Part shown: positions 8,962 to 19,777 of the stretch, piece after piece
How the letters are laid out: each line of letters opens with the position of its first letter
Position numbering within the stretch: position 1 is the first letter of the stretch
Assembly (NCBI GenBank): GCA_028335825.1
Contig: JAIOKI010000002.1
Location: 744,001 to 808,000, forward strand
DNA length: 64,000 nt
Source of the DNA: Nosema muscidifuracis
Lineage: Eukaryota; Microsporidia; Nosematidae
Reading direction: 5' to 3'
Program-made: the position numbers and the translations under genes
The notes under the pieces: generated by a model
What the model saw: the letters and a program-made list of their open reading frames with translations, nothing else
What the model was told of the DNA's origin: nothing
Database searches by the model: none

Positions 8962-9531
8962 ATATTAAAGCTAATGGTAACTTATCAAATCTATTTATAG
9001 TAAGTAATGTATCATTATCTCATAACAATATGAAAAGGATATGCTAATTTTAGTATAAAAAAGTTTTATGACAATATAGAAATTTAAAAATGTCATTTTA
9101 AATAAGTTTTATGACAATATAGAAATTTAACATTTTACTATAAATAAATTTAATGAAAATATATAAAAACTTAATATTTTTACTATAAATAAGTTTTATG
9201 ACAATATAGAAATCATACAAATTTTACTATAAATAAGTTTTATGACAATTTAGAAAAACTTAACAATTTTACTATAAATAAGTTTTATGACAATATGAAA
9301 GAAATTTAACATTATTTTTATCATTAGAAGTTTGGTGATCGGATAATGTTTTATAATTATTTAAACAAAATATATTAAATAATTTTAAGAAAAGGAATTT
9401 GTTTCATATGTCATTCTTAGTCTGATTATAGGAGGGTTGAATACACCAGTTGACAGTTAATAAAAATAAAATGTCTAATTGAAATATTTTGTAAGATAAT
9501 TTTTATTTAAAAAAATTCTTGTGCATAAATT
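8962..9531. repeat. six ~43-bp tandem repeats between ELP2 and eIF3b
   Basis: AAGTTTTATGACAATATAGA recurs at about 9061, 9104, 9146, 9191, 9233 and 9280, giving spacings of 42-47 bp. The remainder (9,310-9,531) is AT-rich with no gene visible. Confidence 0.85.
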
Positions 9532-11010
9532 ATGGGTTATGAGATTTTTATTACAGGAGAAAATTTTGATACAACACAATACAACCAAGATAATGTAATA
9601 AAAAGAAACAACAAATGTTTAATAACGTTTAATACCAAAGAAGAAGCTTATGAAGCAGTACGTAATATAAACAAGCTTTCTGAAGCCAAAGCTTACATGT
9701 ACACAGATATTGGGAAAACAATTGACCAAACTGTGAGTGATTATAAACCTTTAGAAGATATTTCATATGAATCTCTTCTAAGTAACCAATTTAGTAAAGA
9801 TGAAGAATTTGTCGTAGTTAATGATGGAAATTTTAGTTTATGGAGTGTTAATAACGAAGATGTAGATAGTTTACATAAACAGAAAGTATATGGTAATATT
9901 ATAGTATCATGTACAGGTATATTTCTAGCAAATTTTTATAATAACAAAATGGTATGCTACGTTACTAATTTTTCTAAAATATTTACAGATTTTTATTTCG
10001 AATCACAAATTTTATCTTTAAAGTTTAGTCGAAATGATAATTATATAATAGTCTTTACTCAAATCAAAGTACATATTATAGATACTTATAAAGGAAGAAT
10101 TATTTTATCAAAAAATAAAGAAAATGTTGAGATAGATTCTAAAGAAGAATTTATTTATTTTATGAGTTCTAATAAGTTATTTAAATTGAATAATTTTTCT
10201 GAAGAATTAGATTTCCCAGTAGATCTTAAAATATTAGCTAGTTATGAAGATCAATCATTTATTTTTTATGAAGGTAAAGTTCAAAGAATAATTTATCAAT
10301 CTAAAAAGTTTATAACAAAAAAGACTCAAGCTAATATTGAATCAATTAAGTTTGGGTTCAATGATAAAATAGGATATGCTTTCATTACTAAGCAGATTAA
10401 AAATATGTATTTATATACTTTAGAAGTATACAAGGATAATTTAATATTTATGATAAATTTTGAGAATAAACTTCTAGATTACAAGGCAGATACTAAGATG
10501 GTAGTCACTTATGATATTTTAAGAAATTTAACAATTTATTCTTTAGAGAAATCTGGGTATATTAAAATAAAACAGATAGAAAAAGAAGGAGAAGTTATTC
10601 TTTCTATATCAAGGAATGTAATATGTTTATATGATGAAACAAGTGAGAATTTAGAATTTTATGATAGAGGAGAATTAAGAAGTGTATATCTTCATAGAGG
10701 ATGTAGTGAATTAAAATGGTCTAAATCAGGTCTTTATTTATCAGCTATTTCTGATGTATCAGGAGTACTTCAGTTATTTAATAATAATGGTATTTTATTA
10801 TTTAAGAAAGTTTTTAATGTTTTTGATAAATTTATATGGAGACCTTTTATTAAATTAACAGATGAAGATAAAGAAGAAATTAAAAATTATGAGATAAATA
10901 AATATATAGAAAAACTTAGTATATCAGCAGCATCTGAATATAATTTGGAGACACTTATATCTAAATGGAAGGGTTTTTTATTACAAAAGAAGCAATTATT
11001 ATCTAAATAA
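9532..11010 (+). CDS. PRT1: eukaryotic translation initiation factor 3 subunit B
   Basis: A 492-residue protein matching eIF3b, the scaffold that joins the eIF3 complex to the 40S subunit and start-codon scanning. Residues 1-75 form an RRM-like fold (CLITFNTKEEAYEAVRNINKL resembles RNP1 and helix 2). Residues about 90-420 form the WD40-like propeller. SELKWSKSGLYLSAISD (about 393) and FDKFIWRPFIKLTDEDKEEIKNYEINKY (about 440) match the conserved eIF3b end, where FxWRPRPxxxL is followed by a long C-terminal helix that contacts eIF3i/g. At 492 residues it is much shorter than the usual 700-plus. The start (TAAATTATGGG) lacks a clear CCC. Identification rests mainly on the WRP-helix end and the RRM plus propeller order. 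Confidence 0.85.
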   Translation: MGYEIFITGENFDTTQYNQDNVIKRNNKCLITFNTKEEAYEAVRNINKLSEAKAYMYTDIGKTIDQTVSDYKPLEDISYESLLSNQFSKDEEFVVVNDGNFSLWSVNNEDVDSLHKQKVYGNIIVSCTGIFLANFYNNKMVCYVTNFSKIFTDFYFESQILSLKFSRNDNYIIVFTQIKVHIIDTYKGRIILSKNKENVEIDSKEEFIYFMSSNKLFKLNNFSEELDFPVDLKILASYEDQSFIFYEGKVQRIIYQSKKFITKKTQANIESIKFGFNDKIGYAFITKQIKNMYLYTLEVYKDNLIFMINFENKLLDYKADTKMVVTYDILRNLTIYSLEKSGYIKIKQIEKEGEVILSISRNVICLYDETSENLEFYDRGELRSVYLHRGCSELKWSKSGLYLSAISDVSGVLQLFNNNGILLFKKVFNVFDKFIWRPFIKLTDEDKEEIKNYEINKYIEKLSISAASEYNLETLISKWKGFLLQKKQLLSK

Positions 11011-11390
11011 ATATTTTAATAAGTATTTAATTCTTTATTTTGATAATATTTATTTAGATAATATTTATTTTAATTGAATCTTTATTTTGATAATCTTTAA
11101 TGGCTATTTATTTTTAATATTTTAATGACTATTTATTTTAATAATATTTTCAAATATAATAAATTCTATCTGACAATTAAATAAAAAATATTATCTAATA
11201 ATAATAACTTTATAATATTTTTAACTATCATAAATAATTTTTTACTGTTATAACCATGTAACTGAATTAATATGAATAAAATATCTTAAATTAATTATAA
11301 AATATCTCATTAATAAAATATCTTCTATTTTATTTATTTTATCAAATTTAAATTTCCTTATTTTTAAATTTTGCATTAATTTTTTTACCC
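11011..11390. other. intergenic, AT repeats
   Basis: A 380-bp spacer of short degenerate repeats such as TCTTTATTTTGATAAT. No gene is visible. Confidence 0.6.
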
Positions 11391-14180
11391 ATGAATAAGC
11401 AACAGATTTTTAATGAAACAAAAGCTTATGAAGAAAGACAACTTCAATCATACAAAGAAATATACAGTACATGTTCACAAGAATATTCTAATTACAGATA
11501 TATAAATAAACTTAAAGAATATACACTTCCTAATTATAAATATGATAGATGTGGAATAATATCTGAAATGTCACTTATATGGTATGCTTACAATTATAGA
11601 TTATCTTTATTTAGATACGAATCTAATGAATATGAAGAAATATCAACATTTGCTTCTAAAGTACTTTATGCAGATATTTTTGTACCAAAGAGTGGTATTT
11701 TTAATCATAAAATATCTTTCTGTTTCGTTGTAATTACTGAAGAACAAATTATTTTATATGGAGTAGATAAAAATTTTACTCTAATAAATACGAATTTCGT
11801 TGCTTCAGTTCCTTCAAAAACTCTTTGTTACAATATAAAAGATGGTTGTATATTTTTAGGATGTGAGGATGGAAATGTTTATGAAGTAATTTATAAGAGC
11901 CTTGATTCTTGGTCATTTAAAATGATGTACTTGTATTGTCCAACTACTTCTTTAATATCAAATCTTGTACCACAAGTTTTTAAAAGAAAGAAATCTAGAA
12001 TAATAGCTATGAGTTCTTATAAAAGATTTCTTGTTACACTTAGTAAAAATGTTACCATTTTTAATATAGAAGGGGGAATATTTAAAGTTAAAGATATTAC
12101 TATATATAAAGAATATGTTAATATACAGATTATAGAAGAAAGAAATAATGATGTATTTTTTTATTGTGTATTAGAAGATGGTACTAGAGATTTTTATGAT
12201 ACTAAACATTTATTTAGTAAAGGATGTTATATTGAAGATATAAAAAATGAATCATCAAATAAGATTATGACTCATAAAGATTTTTATATTATAACTCAAA
12301 AGAATAAATATCAAGGAACATTCTTACATTTCATATCATATAATAAATTCCAAAATTGTAATTTAGATAGATCTAAACCATGTGAAAATCAAGAAAGTCT
12401 TTCTCTTTCAGATGAAATAATTCATATTTACATATACAAAGATATTTTATATTTAATAAGTAGTACTAAATTAATATTTTATGAGATATGTAATCTTAAA
12501 AGATATATTTCAATAAGTAGAGTAGAAGAAGTTTATAATATGTTTAAAAATTTAGGAGAAAGAGAATCTTTAGCTTTATATTTTGATTTAGTATCTCTTA
12601 ATTGTGATATTTCTAAATTAGAATATCTTTGTGTAAAAGTTAATGAAAATCATCTTAAAGGATTATTTAGTTTTATTTATAGACAGTTAAAATCTTTTAT
12701 AGATATACCAATATATAAAATATTAGAAGATGAATATTATAAAAATATGATGGATAAAACAGTACAGAAATTTAAAAATTTAATTCTTAAACTAAAATCT
12801 AAAGATTTTTCTTTAGGAATTTCTACTATGGATTATTTTAATCAAACAGTTTCTTATTGTAATCTTCTTAATGAATATTCTATAAATATGCAAAATAAGA
12901 CATTTAATAATTTAGTATTTAATAATGAAGATATATTTAAGAAAAATACTCTTAATGAATTAATGGATATTTATAAGACTAATCAAAGTATTGATACATT
13001 AATTAATCAATTAAGTAATAAATCACCAGATTATTTACCACTTAATGATATTTATTATCATAAAGGATTTGATTTATTAAAGAAGTATCCTTCTAAAGAT
13101 AAATTATGGGAATCACTTAAGAATTTTAAAAATGTACCTTATAATAAAGAAATAATAGATAAATATAATGATCTTAAATTTTATACAGGATCAATTATAT
13201 TATTAAGAAAATATTTTAATATTAATTTAGATTATGAAGATCAAGTTAATTTATTAAGATCTTCTATTAAATGTAATGGATCTATTATGAATGGATTAGA
13301 AGATAAAAGGGAAAATTTTTTATATCCATTTTTAGATGCATTATGTGCTAATTTAAAAGATAAAGAAATTAATGAAGAATGTTTATGTTGTGATATAAAA
13401 ACAAGTATGAAATTATCAGATATAATAAAATTAGATATAAATAATAATAAAGAGATATCTTTTTTAAGTAAATATTTAAAAGAAAAATCAGAAGAAGATT
13501 TTAATCCTTTAATTTATGAATTATATTGGAAATATTGTGCTTATAGAGATGATAGAATTAATGCAGTAAAATCTTTAATTTATTTAATAGATTATAAACC
13601 TATTACATTAGAAAAAAGAATAGATTTATTACAAAAAGCTAAGACAGTTTCTTTACATACACCATATCAAGAAATAATAAGAAATAGAAATAATTTATTA
13701 AAAGTTCAATTAGAATTACTTGATAGAGGAGAAGATTCAAAAAATATAAAATTAACACTTTTATCTGCTGATTCATTATTTAATGATTATTCATATAAAT
13801 ATCCAGATTTATCTTTAAAAATAATTGATCAATGTACATTTAATAATAAGAAAATATTAGAAGATTTATGGAAGAAAGTTCTTGATAAAGATTTTAAATC
13901 ATCAGTGAATTTTTTAATTTCTAATAAATTTAATGGATCAGCTTTAGATTGTGAAATAATTGGGAATATTTTATTAAATAAGATGAGTAAAGAAGATAAA
14001 TTAAGTAAAACACTTTTTTTAATAGGATTTAGTTATAAAGAAGTACAAAAATTTATTGAGCATAAAATTAAAAAAGAAGAAGATTCAGAATTTAGAAATT
14101 TCCTTATAGAAGATTTTAAATCTAGTAGTGAAGATAAAGGATATTGTAAGAAACTTGAACAGTATTGTATTGCTAAATAA
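11391..14180 (+). CDS. inner-ring nucleoporin Nup155/Nup157/Nup170
   Basis: A 929-residue nucleoporin of the Nup155/Nup170 family, part of the inner ring of the nuclear pore. The N-terminal propeller begins GIISEMSLIWYAYNYRLSLF, which fits GxxxExxxAWxxxDNxLxxW. It is followed by VPKSGIFNHKISFCFVVITEEQIILYGV (the typical ...PKxGVF...LLVVATxxEIxLxGV) and by DGCIFLGCEDGNVYEVIY, the G.RIFxGxxDGxLYELxY signature. After about residue 380 it becomes an all-helical solenoid, as in the family. It is about two thirds of the usual 1,300-1,500 residues, with most loss in the solenoid. Start context is TTTTACCCATGAAT. It sits in a plus-strand run with eIF3b and Tom40. Confidence 0.85.
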   Translation: MNKQQIFNETKAYEERQLQSYKEIYSTCSQEYSNYRYINKLKEYTLPNYKYDRCGIISEMSLIWYAYNYRLSLFRYESNEYEEISTFASKVLYADIFVPKSGIFNHKISFCFVVITEEQIILYGVDKNFTLINTNFVASVPSKTLCYNIKDGCIFLGCEDGNVYEVIYKSLDSWSFKMMYLYCPTTSLISNLVPQVFKRKKSRIIAMSSYKRFLVTLSKNVTIFNIEGGIFKVKDITIYKEYVNIQIIEERNNDVFFYCVLEDGTRDFYDTKHLFSKGCYIEDIKNESSNKIMTHKDFYIITQKNKYQGTFLHFISYNKFQNCNLDRSKPCENQESLSLSDEIIHIYIYKDILYLISSTKLIFYEICNLKRYISISRVEEVYNMFKNLGERESLALYFDLVSLNCDISKLEYLCVKVNENHLKGLFSFIYRQLKSFIDIPIYKILEDEYYKNMMDKTVQKFKNLILKLKSKDFSLGISTMDYFNQTVSYCNLLNEYSINMQNKTFNNLVFNNEDIFKKNTLNELMDIYKTNQSIDTLINQLSNKSPDYLPLNDIYYHKGFDLLKKYPSKDKLWESLKNFKNVPYNKEIIDKYNDLKFYTGSIILLRKYFNINLDYEDQVNLLRSSIKCNGSIMNGLEDKRENFLYPFLDALCANLKDKEINEECLCCDIKTSMKLSDIIKLDINNNKEISFLSKYLKEKSEEDFNPLIYELYWKYCAYRDDRINAVKSLIYLIDYKPITLEKRIDLLQKAKTVSLHTPYQEIIRNRNNLLKVQLELLDRGEDSKNIKLTLLSADSLFNDYSYKYPDLSLKIIDQCTFNNKKILEDLWKKVLDKDFKSSVNFLISNKFNGSALDCEIIGNILLNKMSKEDKLSKTLFLIGFSYKEVQKFIEHKIKKEEDSEFRNFLIEDFKSSSEDKGYCKKLEQYCIAK

Positions 14181-14478
14181 AAATGTTATTCATTTTTATT
14201 ATTTATTATATTTTAGTTATATTTTATATTTATTATATTTTCTTATTTTAGTTATATTTTTATTATTTATTATATTTTATTATTTATTATATTTTAGTTA
14301 TATTTTCTTATTATTTATATTTTAGTTATATTTTCTTATTATATAATAATAATCACAATAAAATAATTATATAATAATAATCATTATAAAATAATTATAT
14401 AATAATCATATAATAATCACCATAAAATAATTATATAATAATTATAAAAAAATTCAACTTATCTTTTTTCTTACCCCC
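14181..14478. repeat. simple AT satellite
   Basis: From 14,181 to 14,340 the sequence is built from TTATATTTTAGTTATATTTT-like units. From 14,340 to 14,450 it is built from ATAATAATCAxxATAAAATAATTAT-like units. No gene is supported; the open frame crossing it is low-complexity. Confidence 0.75.
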
Positions 14479-15321
14479 ATGAAATATTTCTTTAAAAAGT
14501 TAAGTAAAAAGATCTTTTCTACTGACATATCTTCATCATTTGATACATACAATATAGAATCATCAAATATAACTAATCCTATTACATATTCAGGAGTAAA
14601 GACAGAAATATCTAAAACTTTAAATCCTTACTTTCAAATTACTCATGTATCTTTATTAGATAATTCATTAATTTCTAATCAGATTTATGCTACTCTAAAT
14701 TTAAATAATATTCTACTTCAATTTAGTGGAGATCAAGATAAAAATATCCAATTAAGGGGTACTTTTATGTATAGGAATATGCTAACTAAATTTAATACTG
14801 TATTAAGTAGAAGTAAAGATATATTTAGTCAAATAGAGATAGATATAAGAAATAGACTAAATAATTTTTGTATAAAAATGATACAACCAGCTATTAAAGG
14901 ATCTTCTTTAATTTATATAGGTAATTATATGCAACAATTTGGTAGAATGAGTATTGGATGTGAAGTTATAGGAGTAGATAATTATTTGGGATTATCTTTT
15001 GTAGGAAGATGTGATACATTATCTTCTACTACTTCTATATCTTTACAACAATTTAATACATTATCAGTTGATTATTATAAGAAGATTAATGAGATGAGTC
15101 AGATAGGTGTAAGAATTAATAAGTCAAAAGATTTATTAAGTTATGGAATGGGTATAAGAGTACATAGTAAAAGAGGGGAAGTAATAGGTAGTATAGATAA
15201 TAATAAAGTTATTAGTATAATTTATAATGATAGATTATCAGAAGGATTATCTCTTAATATAAATTGTCAGATGAGTAAAGATAAATTTAATTATGGTTAT
15301 GGATTTACTTATGAATTTTAA
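14479..15321 (+). CDS. TOM40: mitosomal outer-membrane translocase Tom40
   Basis: A 280-residue porin-3 family beta-barrel, the protein-conducting channel of the outer membrane; in microsporidia it would serve the mitosome. Recognised blocks are TYSGVKTEISKTLNPYFQITHVSLLD (the YxGxK...P.FxVxHxFxL start of the barrel), YATLNLNNILLQFSGDQDKNIQLRGTF, SLIYIGNYMQQFGRMSIGCEVIG (the SYLQ...LxLGxE block) and the C-terminal EVIGSIDNNKVISIIYNDRLSEGLSLNINCQMSKDKFNYGYGF, ending in aromatic YEF as a beta signal. The N-terminal extension is short. Start context TTACCCCCATG is the best CCC motif in the window. Confidence 0.85.
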   Translation: MKYFFKKLSKKIFSTDISSSFDTYNIESSNITNPITYSGVKTEISKTLNPYFQITHVSLLDNSLISNQIYATLNLNNILLQFSGDQDKNIQLRGTFMYRNMLTKFNTVLSRSKDIFSQIEIDIRNRLNNFCIKMIQPAIKGSSLIYIGNYMQQFGRMSIGCEVIGVDNYLGLSFVGRCDTLSSTTSISLQQFNTLSVDYYKKINEMSQIGVRINKSKDLLSYGMGIRVHSKRGEVIGSIDNNKVISIIYNDRLSEGLSLNINCQMSKDKFNYGYGFTYEF

Positions 15322-15560
15322 TATAGCATTATTAAACTTTATATTATTAATTAGTATAAAACTGTCTATTAAACTATAATTTTATATATTATAAATTAAA
15401 ATATAACATTATTAATATAACAATATAAAATAAAACTTTTAATATTAAAAAAAACACTTTAATATAACATTATTAATATAACAATATAAATATATATATT
15501 AAAATAAAACTCTTTTATATAACATTATTTATTATAAAAAAACTCTTTCATATAACTCAT
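15322..15560. repeat. AT repeats between Tom40 and MVD
   Basis: ATATAACATTATTAATATAACAATATAAA-like units recur about four times across this 239-bp spacer between converging genes. No gene is visible. Confidence 0.7.
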
Positions 15561-16466
15561 TTAATTACATTCAATAATCTTTTCTCCTTTAAAATACTCC
15601 TTAACTTCTTCTAAATCCTTCTCTAATACAAATATAAAGGGATTTGTTCCTGCATCGAATGTATAAGCTATTTTAATATCTTCTTTATTAAACTCATGTA
15701 CTCTCTCCATAATATTAAATCCTTTATCATTAATATATCTTATTGGTGGATAACTCTCAAACATAATAGCATGTATTTCATTAGATTCTCTCATAATCAT
15801 TTTAAAAAGACTTTGATGATCTTTTGTTTTAATATATTCCTTACATAACTCAATCTTCTCATTTATTCTATTAAGTCTTTCTCTATAGAAGAAACTAGTC
15901 TGTTGAGTTCTACACATTCCTTCTGTAGAGGACACCATCTTGGGATTGGAATTAATATTAATTAAAAGAATCTTCATCTCTTTCCATTCACCAATAGTAT
16001 AAGAATACTCTTTATTACATAAAACTATATCTTTTGGTATACTTCTACTACCACTTCCTGAACATTCTCTTGCTAACATACTTAAATCTTTCTCTGAAAA
16101 ATTTGTCTTATAAAACTTATCTAGAGCAAGTACTAAAGCAGAATATCCTGAAGCAGAAGAAGCTATTCCACAACTATGAGGGAAATTATTAACAGATTCT
16201 ATTCTTATAGGATGAAAATCATTAACAGTTTTCCTAAATAAATTAACGATATATTCTATCTTCTTATTAAAAGGAGATAAAGTACCTTCAAAAAAAAACT
16301 CATCAGTGGATGAATAAGTAATAGAAGTATTGGTAGTAAGTTTAGTAAGTTGAAAAGAGATAGAAGGATTAGAACATATATTTGAATCTATATTCTCTTT
16401 ACCCCAGTATTTAATAATAGCTATGTTAGGATTGGAAGTAACTGAAACCTTTTTTATATCTGACAT
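15561..16466 (-). CDS. MVD1: mevalonate diphosphate decarboxylase
   Basis: A 301-residue GHMP-family enzyme that makes isopentenyl diphosphate from mevalonate diphosphate with ATP, giving isoprenoids. NIAIIKYWGK near the N-terminus and NNFPHSCGIASSASGYSALVLAL (the P-loop, GLASSAAG in yeast) are characteristic. SGSGSRS matches the substrate-binding GSGSxxRS, and AYTFDAGTNPF carries the catalytic Asp (TFDAGPNA in yeast). The segment after GSGSRS reads IPKDIVLC where yeast has LFGGYVAW, an unusual change. The usual length is about 390. The frame is open 35 codons further upstream, but the ATG at 16466 follows CACCCCTTT and directly precedes SDIKKVSVTSNPN, so it is taken as the start. Confidence 0.93.
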   Translation of the reverse strand: MSDIKKVSVTSNPNIAIIKYWGKENIDSNICSNPSISFQLTKLTTNTSITYSSTDEFFFEGTLSPFNKKIEYIVNLFRKTVNDFHPIRIESVNNFPHSCGIASSASGYSALVLALDKFYKTNFSEKDLSMLARECSGSGSRSIPKDIVLCNKEYSYTIGEWKEMKILLININSNPKMVSSTEGMCRTQQTSFFYRERLNRINEKIELCKEYIKTKDHQSLFKMIMRESNEIHAIMFESYPPIRYINDKGFNIMERVHEFNKEDIKIAYTFDAGTNPFIFVLEKDLEEVKEYFKGEKIIECN

Positions 16467-19312
16467 AAAGGGGTGATTAAAAAGATTTAAATAGAAGAAG
16501 AAATGATTAATAAAAATTATTATAATATAATGTAGAACAATATTAGAATAATGTTTACATTTACATGTCAAAAAATTAATTAAAAAAATATTTAAAAAAT
16601 TAATTATAAATAATAAAAGATTTCCTAAATTTAATAGCTGATGTTTATGATTTGATTTAAAAACAGATGATTATAATTTGATTTAATAGCTGATGTTTAT
16701 AGTTTGATTTAAAAACAGATGCTTATAATTTGAATTTAAAAACGATATTTTAATGATTGTTAAATTCAAATATTTATTTTTTCTGATTTTAATAACTGAT
16801 CAAAAGTTAAATATTAATATTTAACATCAAAAAATATAATTTTTAAATTGAAATATTCATATTTAACATCAAAATATATAATTGTTAAATTAAAATATTT
16901 ATTTTTTCTGATTTTAATAATTGATCAAAAGTTAAAAAATTTAATTTATAATGTTTTAGTAAAAAGTTACACAAATAATATAATAGAAAATATGTAAAAC
17001 ATGACTTTAAAAATGAATATGAGAAATAGTAAAGAAATTTAACTTTCTTTAAGATAAAAATAAATCTAACCTATTTTTATATCAAATAGAATAGCTTTAT
17101 AACTTAATTTATAAAAAGCTTAACATCTTATAAATCATATACAGATTTATATTTGATAAAAATGATAATGATATATTCTTTAAAAATTTAATAAAAGATG
17201 GTATTTTTATAAAAATATCAATCACGATTCCACGTGTTTAAATGCATAGATCATCTGCTTAAAACGGTGCGAATCGAATCAATTTGATTGTTTTTAGGGA
17301 TTATTCTTAAGTTTTATATTAGTGCTTACAATAATACGGTTAAAAAAATCTAATAGTTGATTTTTAAAACAAAGATAAAATCTTCATGCAAAATAATTAT
17401 AGTAGATATAAAGATATCTATTAGTCTTGATAAATTTGTTTATGACTACAAATTTTATCTAATTTATTGGGTTAAATTTCTTTTTCTCCCTTTAGAAAAA
17501 AATTAAAAAATTTTACAGCCTTTGAAATAAATTCTTTCAAAATGAAAAAAATAATTTATGATAGAAAAGATCTGATAGAGTTTCTTATAATACGAATTTT
17601 AATAGTTTGTAAATCCAATGAACCATAAAAATATAGTCGTTATCTTATCTGTTACAAAAAAAATGTTCGAATGACGCCAATTATCAAAGAAAGTTTTTAT
17701 ACTGCATACCTAAGTTAAAAGAACTTCTTGTTTTATTTATGATGGTATAAAATAATTTAAATCTGTACATAGAAATAACATATATGTTTCCTCATCAATA
17801 ATAACAAAATAATATTCTTGTTTTGATTTTTATTTACAGCAAATTGGTGATGAAGGATGTAAAAGATAGAATATTTGGTAAAAAATAAGTATCATCGATG
17901 CAAACTTCTTGAGTATCAAGTTTGGTCAATGGGAGGTGTAATAAGGGGCAGACGTATACACTTTTATTGAAGATCGTTCGTGAATTACACTGATTGAAAT
18001 AATAAAGAATAATTTCATATTTATTTTTAGATGATAATTAAATTTTTTTTCGAAAGGTTATTTAGGATGTAAAGAAGAAATCTTGCATTCCTTTTTAATA
18101 ATAGTTTCTTAAACTTTTCACAGTAAAACATCTTTACTTTATTAAGTTTTTCTCGGAATTTCCTTCCATCCATTCAAGATGTTTAGTATGCTCTACTAAG
18201 CAAATCCTCATTAGAGCCTTGTACCTTTTTAAAAATTGCCATCAAAGAAGATAAATTATTCAGGGATTTAGGATTATATATTCTTTATTCGTTGTGTTCT
18301 ATCTGGTTTAAGTTTTATTTAATCGGTACGAGCTGTTGATAATGTTTTGTCGAATTTCGATTCATCTTCTTTTTTCTTGTTACCCATGACTTATTAAATA
18401 TATAACATATATTTTTAGTTGTAATGACAATTTAAAGTCTTGATATCGATCATCCTTTGATATAAAAAAGATTTCTTTATAAAAAAACTTCAAATTTTAT
18501 ATTTAACATCATTGATAGAACTTTCATTTGATTATAAATATCTATGAAACGTATATTTAAATCTAAAAATCAGTGTAAAATTGTAATAGATTTATCTAAA
18601 TGTTCTCATTAATACAAAATTATACACTCTAAAAAATCATTTTTTATTAAATTTTGGTATAATTAAATTTCACATTTTATAAATCTAGCTGTTTCTTATG
18701 GTTATGTTCATTTCAAAAAATAATTAAAAAAAATATAATGAACATTAAATGTCAAAATTTGTGATTGGTTGTGTAATCATATAAACGTCATTCTTACTTA
18801 TATACATTTTTGACATCAATAAACTTTTTCGCTTAATTAGATCATAGCCTAGTCATAAATTTTAACATCTTCATCCAGATAGTATTAAAATATACATAAA
18901 ATAGGCCTTTTAATGAATTATTTACATAATTCATGTATTCAAAGACTTTTACTTGCAATTACCTTCGTTTATGTTTACTAAAAATCAATATTTTTAATAT
19001 TTACTTGTATAAATATTCGGTTTAATTAATATTTTAAGATTGTAATGACTTTTTTCTTTGTATATTAATTAAATGAATTTTTTACAATTTAATCTAAAAT
19101 TTAGTTTAATTTTAAAAAGATATTTTATAATTTAATTGAGTCATTTTTTAAATCATTTGAAAGATGTTTAAGAATTTATTCTAAGATATATAGATTTTCG
19201 ATAAGATAAAACTATAATATTATTTGTTTTTTTTTGTTTAATCTTCATAAACGCTAATAATTTGTAATTAAAATATGCTTAAATAAACACATTTAAAATA
19301 AGCCCTAATCAA
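16467..19312. other. gene desert, part 1, with satellites and a transposon fossil
   Basis: About 2.8 kb without an intact gene between MVD1 and the first homeobox gene. From 16,620 to 16,740 a ~59-bp unit with GATTTAAAAACAGATG recurs. From 16,750 to 16,940 a 125-bp unit is duplicated (TTCTGATTTTAATAA at 16,781 and 16,906). A Merlin-like transposase remnant lies near 17.9 kb. Base composition from 17.2 to 18.4 kb is less AT-rich than in ordinary spacers, consistent with decayed coding DNA. Confidence 0.7.
17830..18025 (+). mobile_element. Merlin/IS1016-like DNA transposon remnant
   Basis: The plus strand shows transposase-like blocks in collinear order but in different frames. IFGKK is read at about 17,867. 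KYHRCKLLEYQVWSMGGV then runs straight into IRGRRIHFY (17,887-17,970), and EDRS and TLIEIIKNN follow to about 18,020. These match the Merlin/IS1595-type DDE order (DExxFGKRKYxRG, then WVFGGxxRxxxxxF, then VxDRSxxTLxxII). Several frame changes and stops make it a dead copy. Merlin elements are known in microsporidia. Terminal inverted repeats were not identified. Confidence 0.65.
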
Positions 19313-19777
19313 ATGCACTCATCTCAGAAAGCTATATCTAGAATGAATAAAATTAGACTTCTTTATATTGAAGCAAATAATAAAATCACAGAGCTCGTTG
19401 ATAACTATTCTGCTTCATTTTTAGCGAAGAATAAAAAGATGCAACCTAGAATATCAAAAGAAATTAAGAAAATAATACAAGGAAAAATGAAATCTATGAG
19501 AGAATCAGCTGTTAATGGAATAAATAGTAGTTTTGAAAGATGTTTAGAGATTCTCAACCAAAGTGATTTATTTTTTCCATCTTATTCAACCACAAAAAGA
19601 TTTTCTAAGAGCATTCTTGATCGTCTAGAACAAAGTTTTAAAGAGAATCAATACCCATCAGATTTTGAAAAATCTAGATTAGTTAAAATATGTAATTTAA
19701 CAGTAAAACAAATTAATAATTGGTTTACGAATAAGAGAAATAGAAACAAGATGTATTCTGACTGTAATAAATATTAA
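19313..19777 (+). CDS. homeodomain protein, typical 60-residue class (copy 1)
   Basis: A 154-residue protein with a C-terminal homeodomain. Residues about 93-148 contain KRFSKSILDRLEQSFKENQYP, and the recognition helix is KQINNWFTNKRNRNK with the invariant W, F, N and R. There is no three-residue insertion between helices 1 and 2, so it is a typical, non-TALE homeodomain. The N-terminal half is helical (RLLYIEANNKITELVDNY) and is shared with the gene at 27,216; the two proteins are roughly 50% identical by eye. Such N-terminal helices serve dimerisation in fungal HD mating proteins (inference). GCCC lies 9 bases before the ATG. The gene stands alone, with more than 2.5 kb of gene-free DNA on each side. 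Confidence 0.9.
   Translation: MHSSQKAISRMNKIRLLYIEANNKITELVDNYSASFLAKNKKMQPRISKEIKKIIQGKMKSMRESAVNGINSSFERCLEILNQSDLFFPSYSTTKRFSKSILDRLEQSFKENQYPSDFEKSRLVKICNLTVKQINNWFTNKRNRNKMYSDCNKY

Noticed and set aside
16467-16571. A 35-codon N-terminal extension of MVD1
   Set aside because: It is AT-rich noise with poly-Ile/Phe; the CCCC motif and conserved start lie at 16,466.
17255-17290. GGTGCGAATCGAATC, resembling a tRNA B box
   Set aside because: No A box or cloverleaf could be drawn around it.
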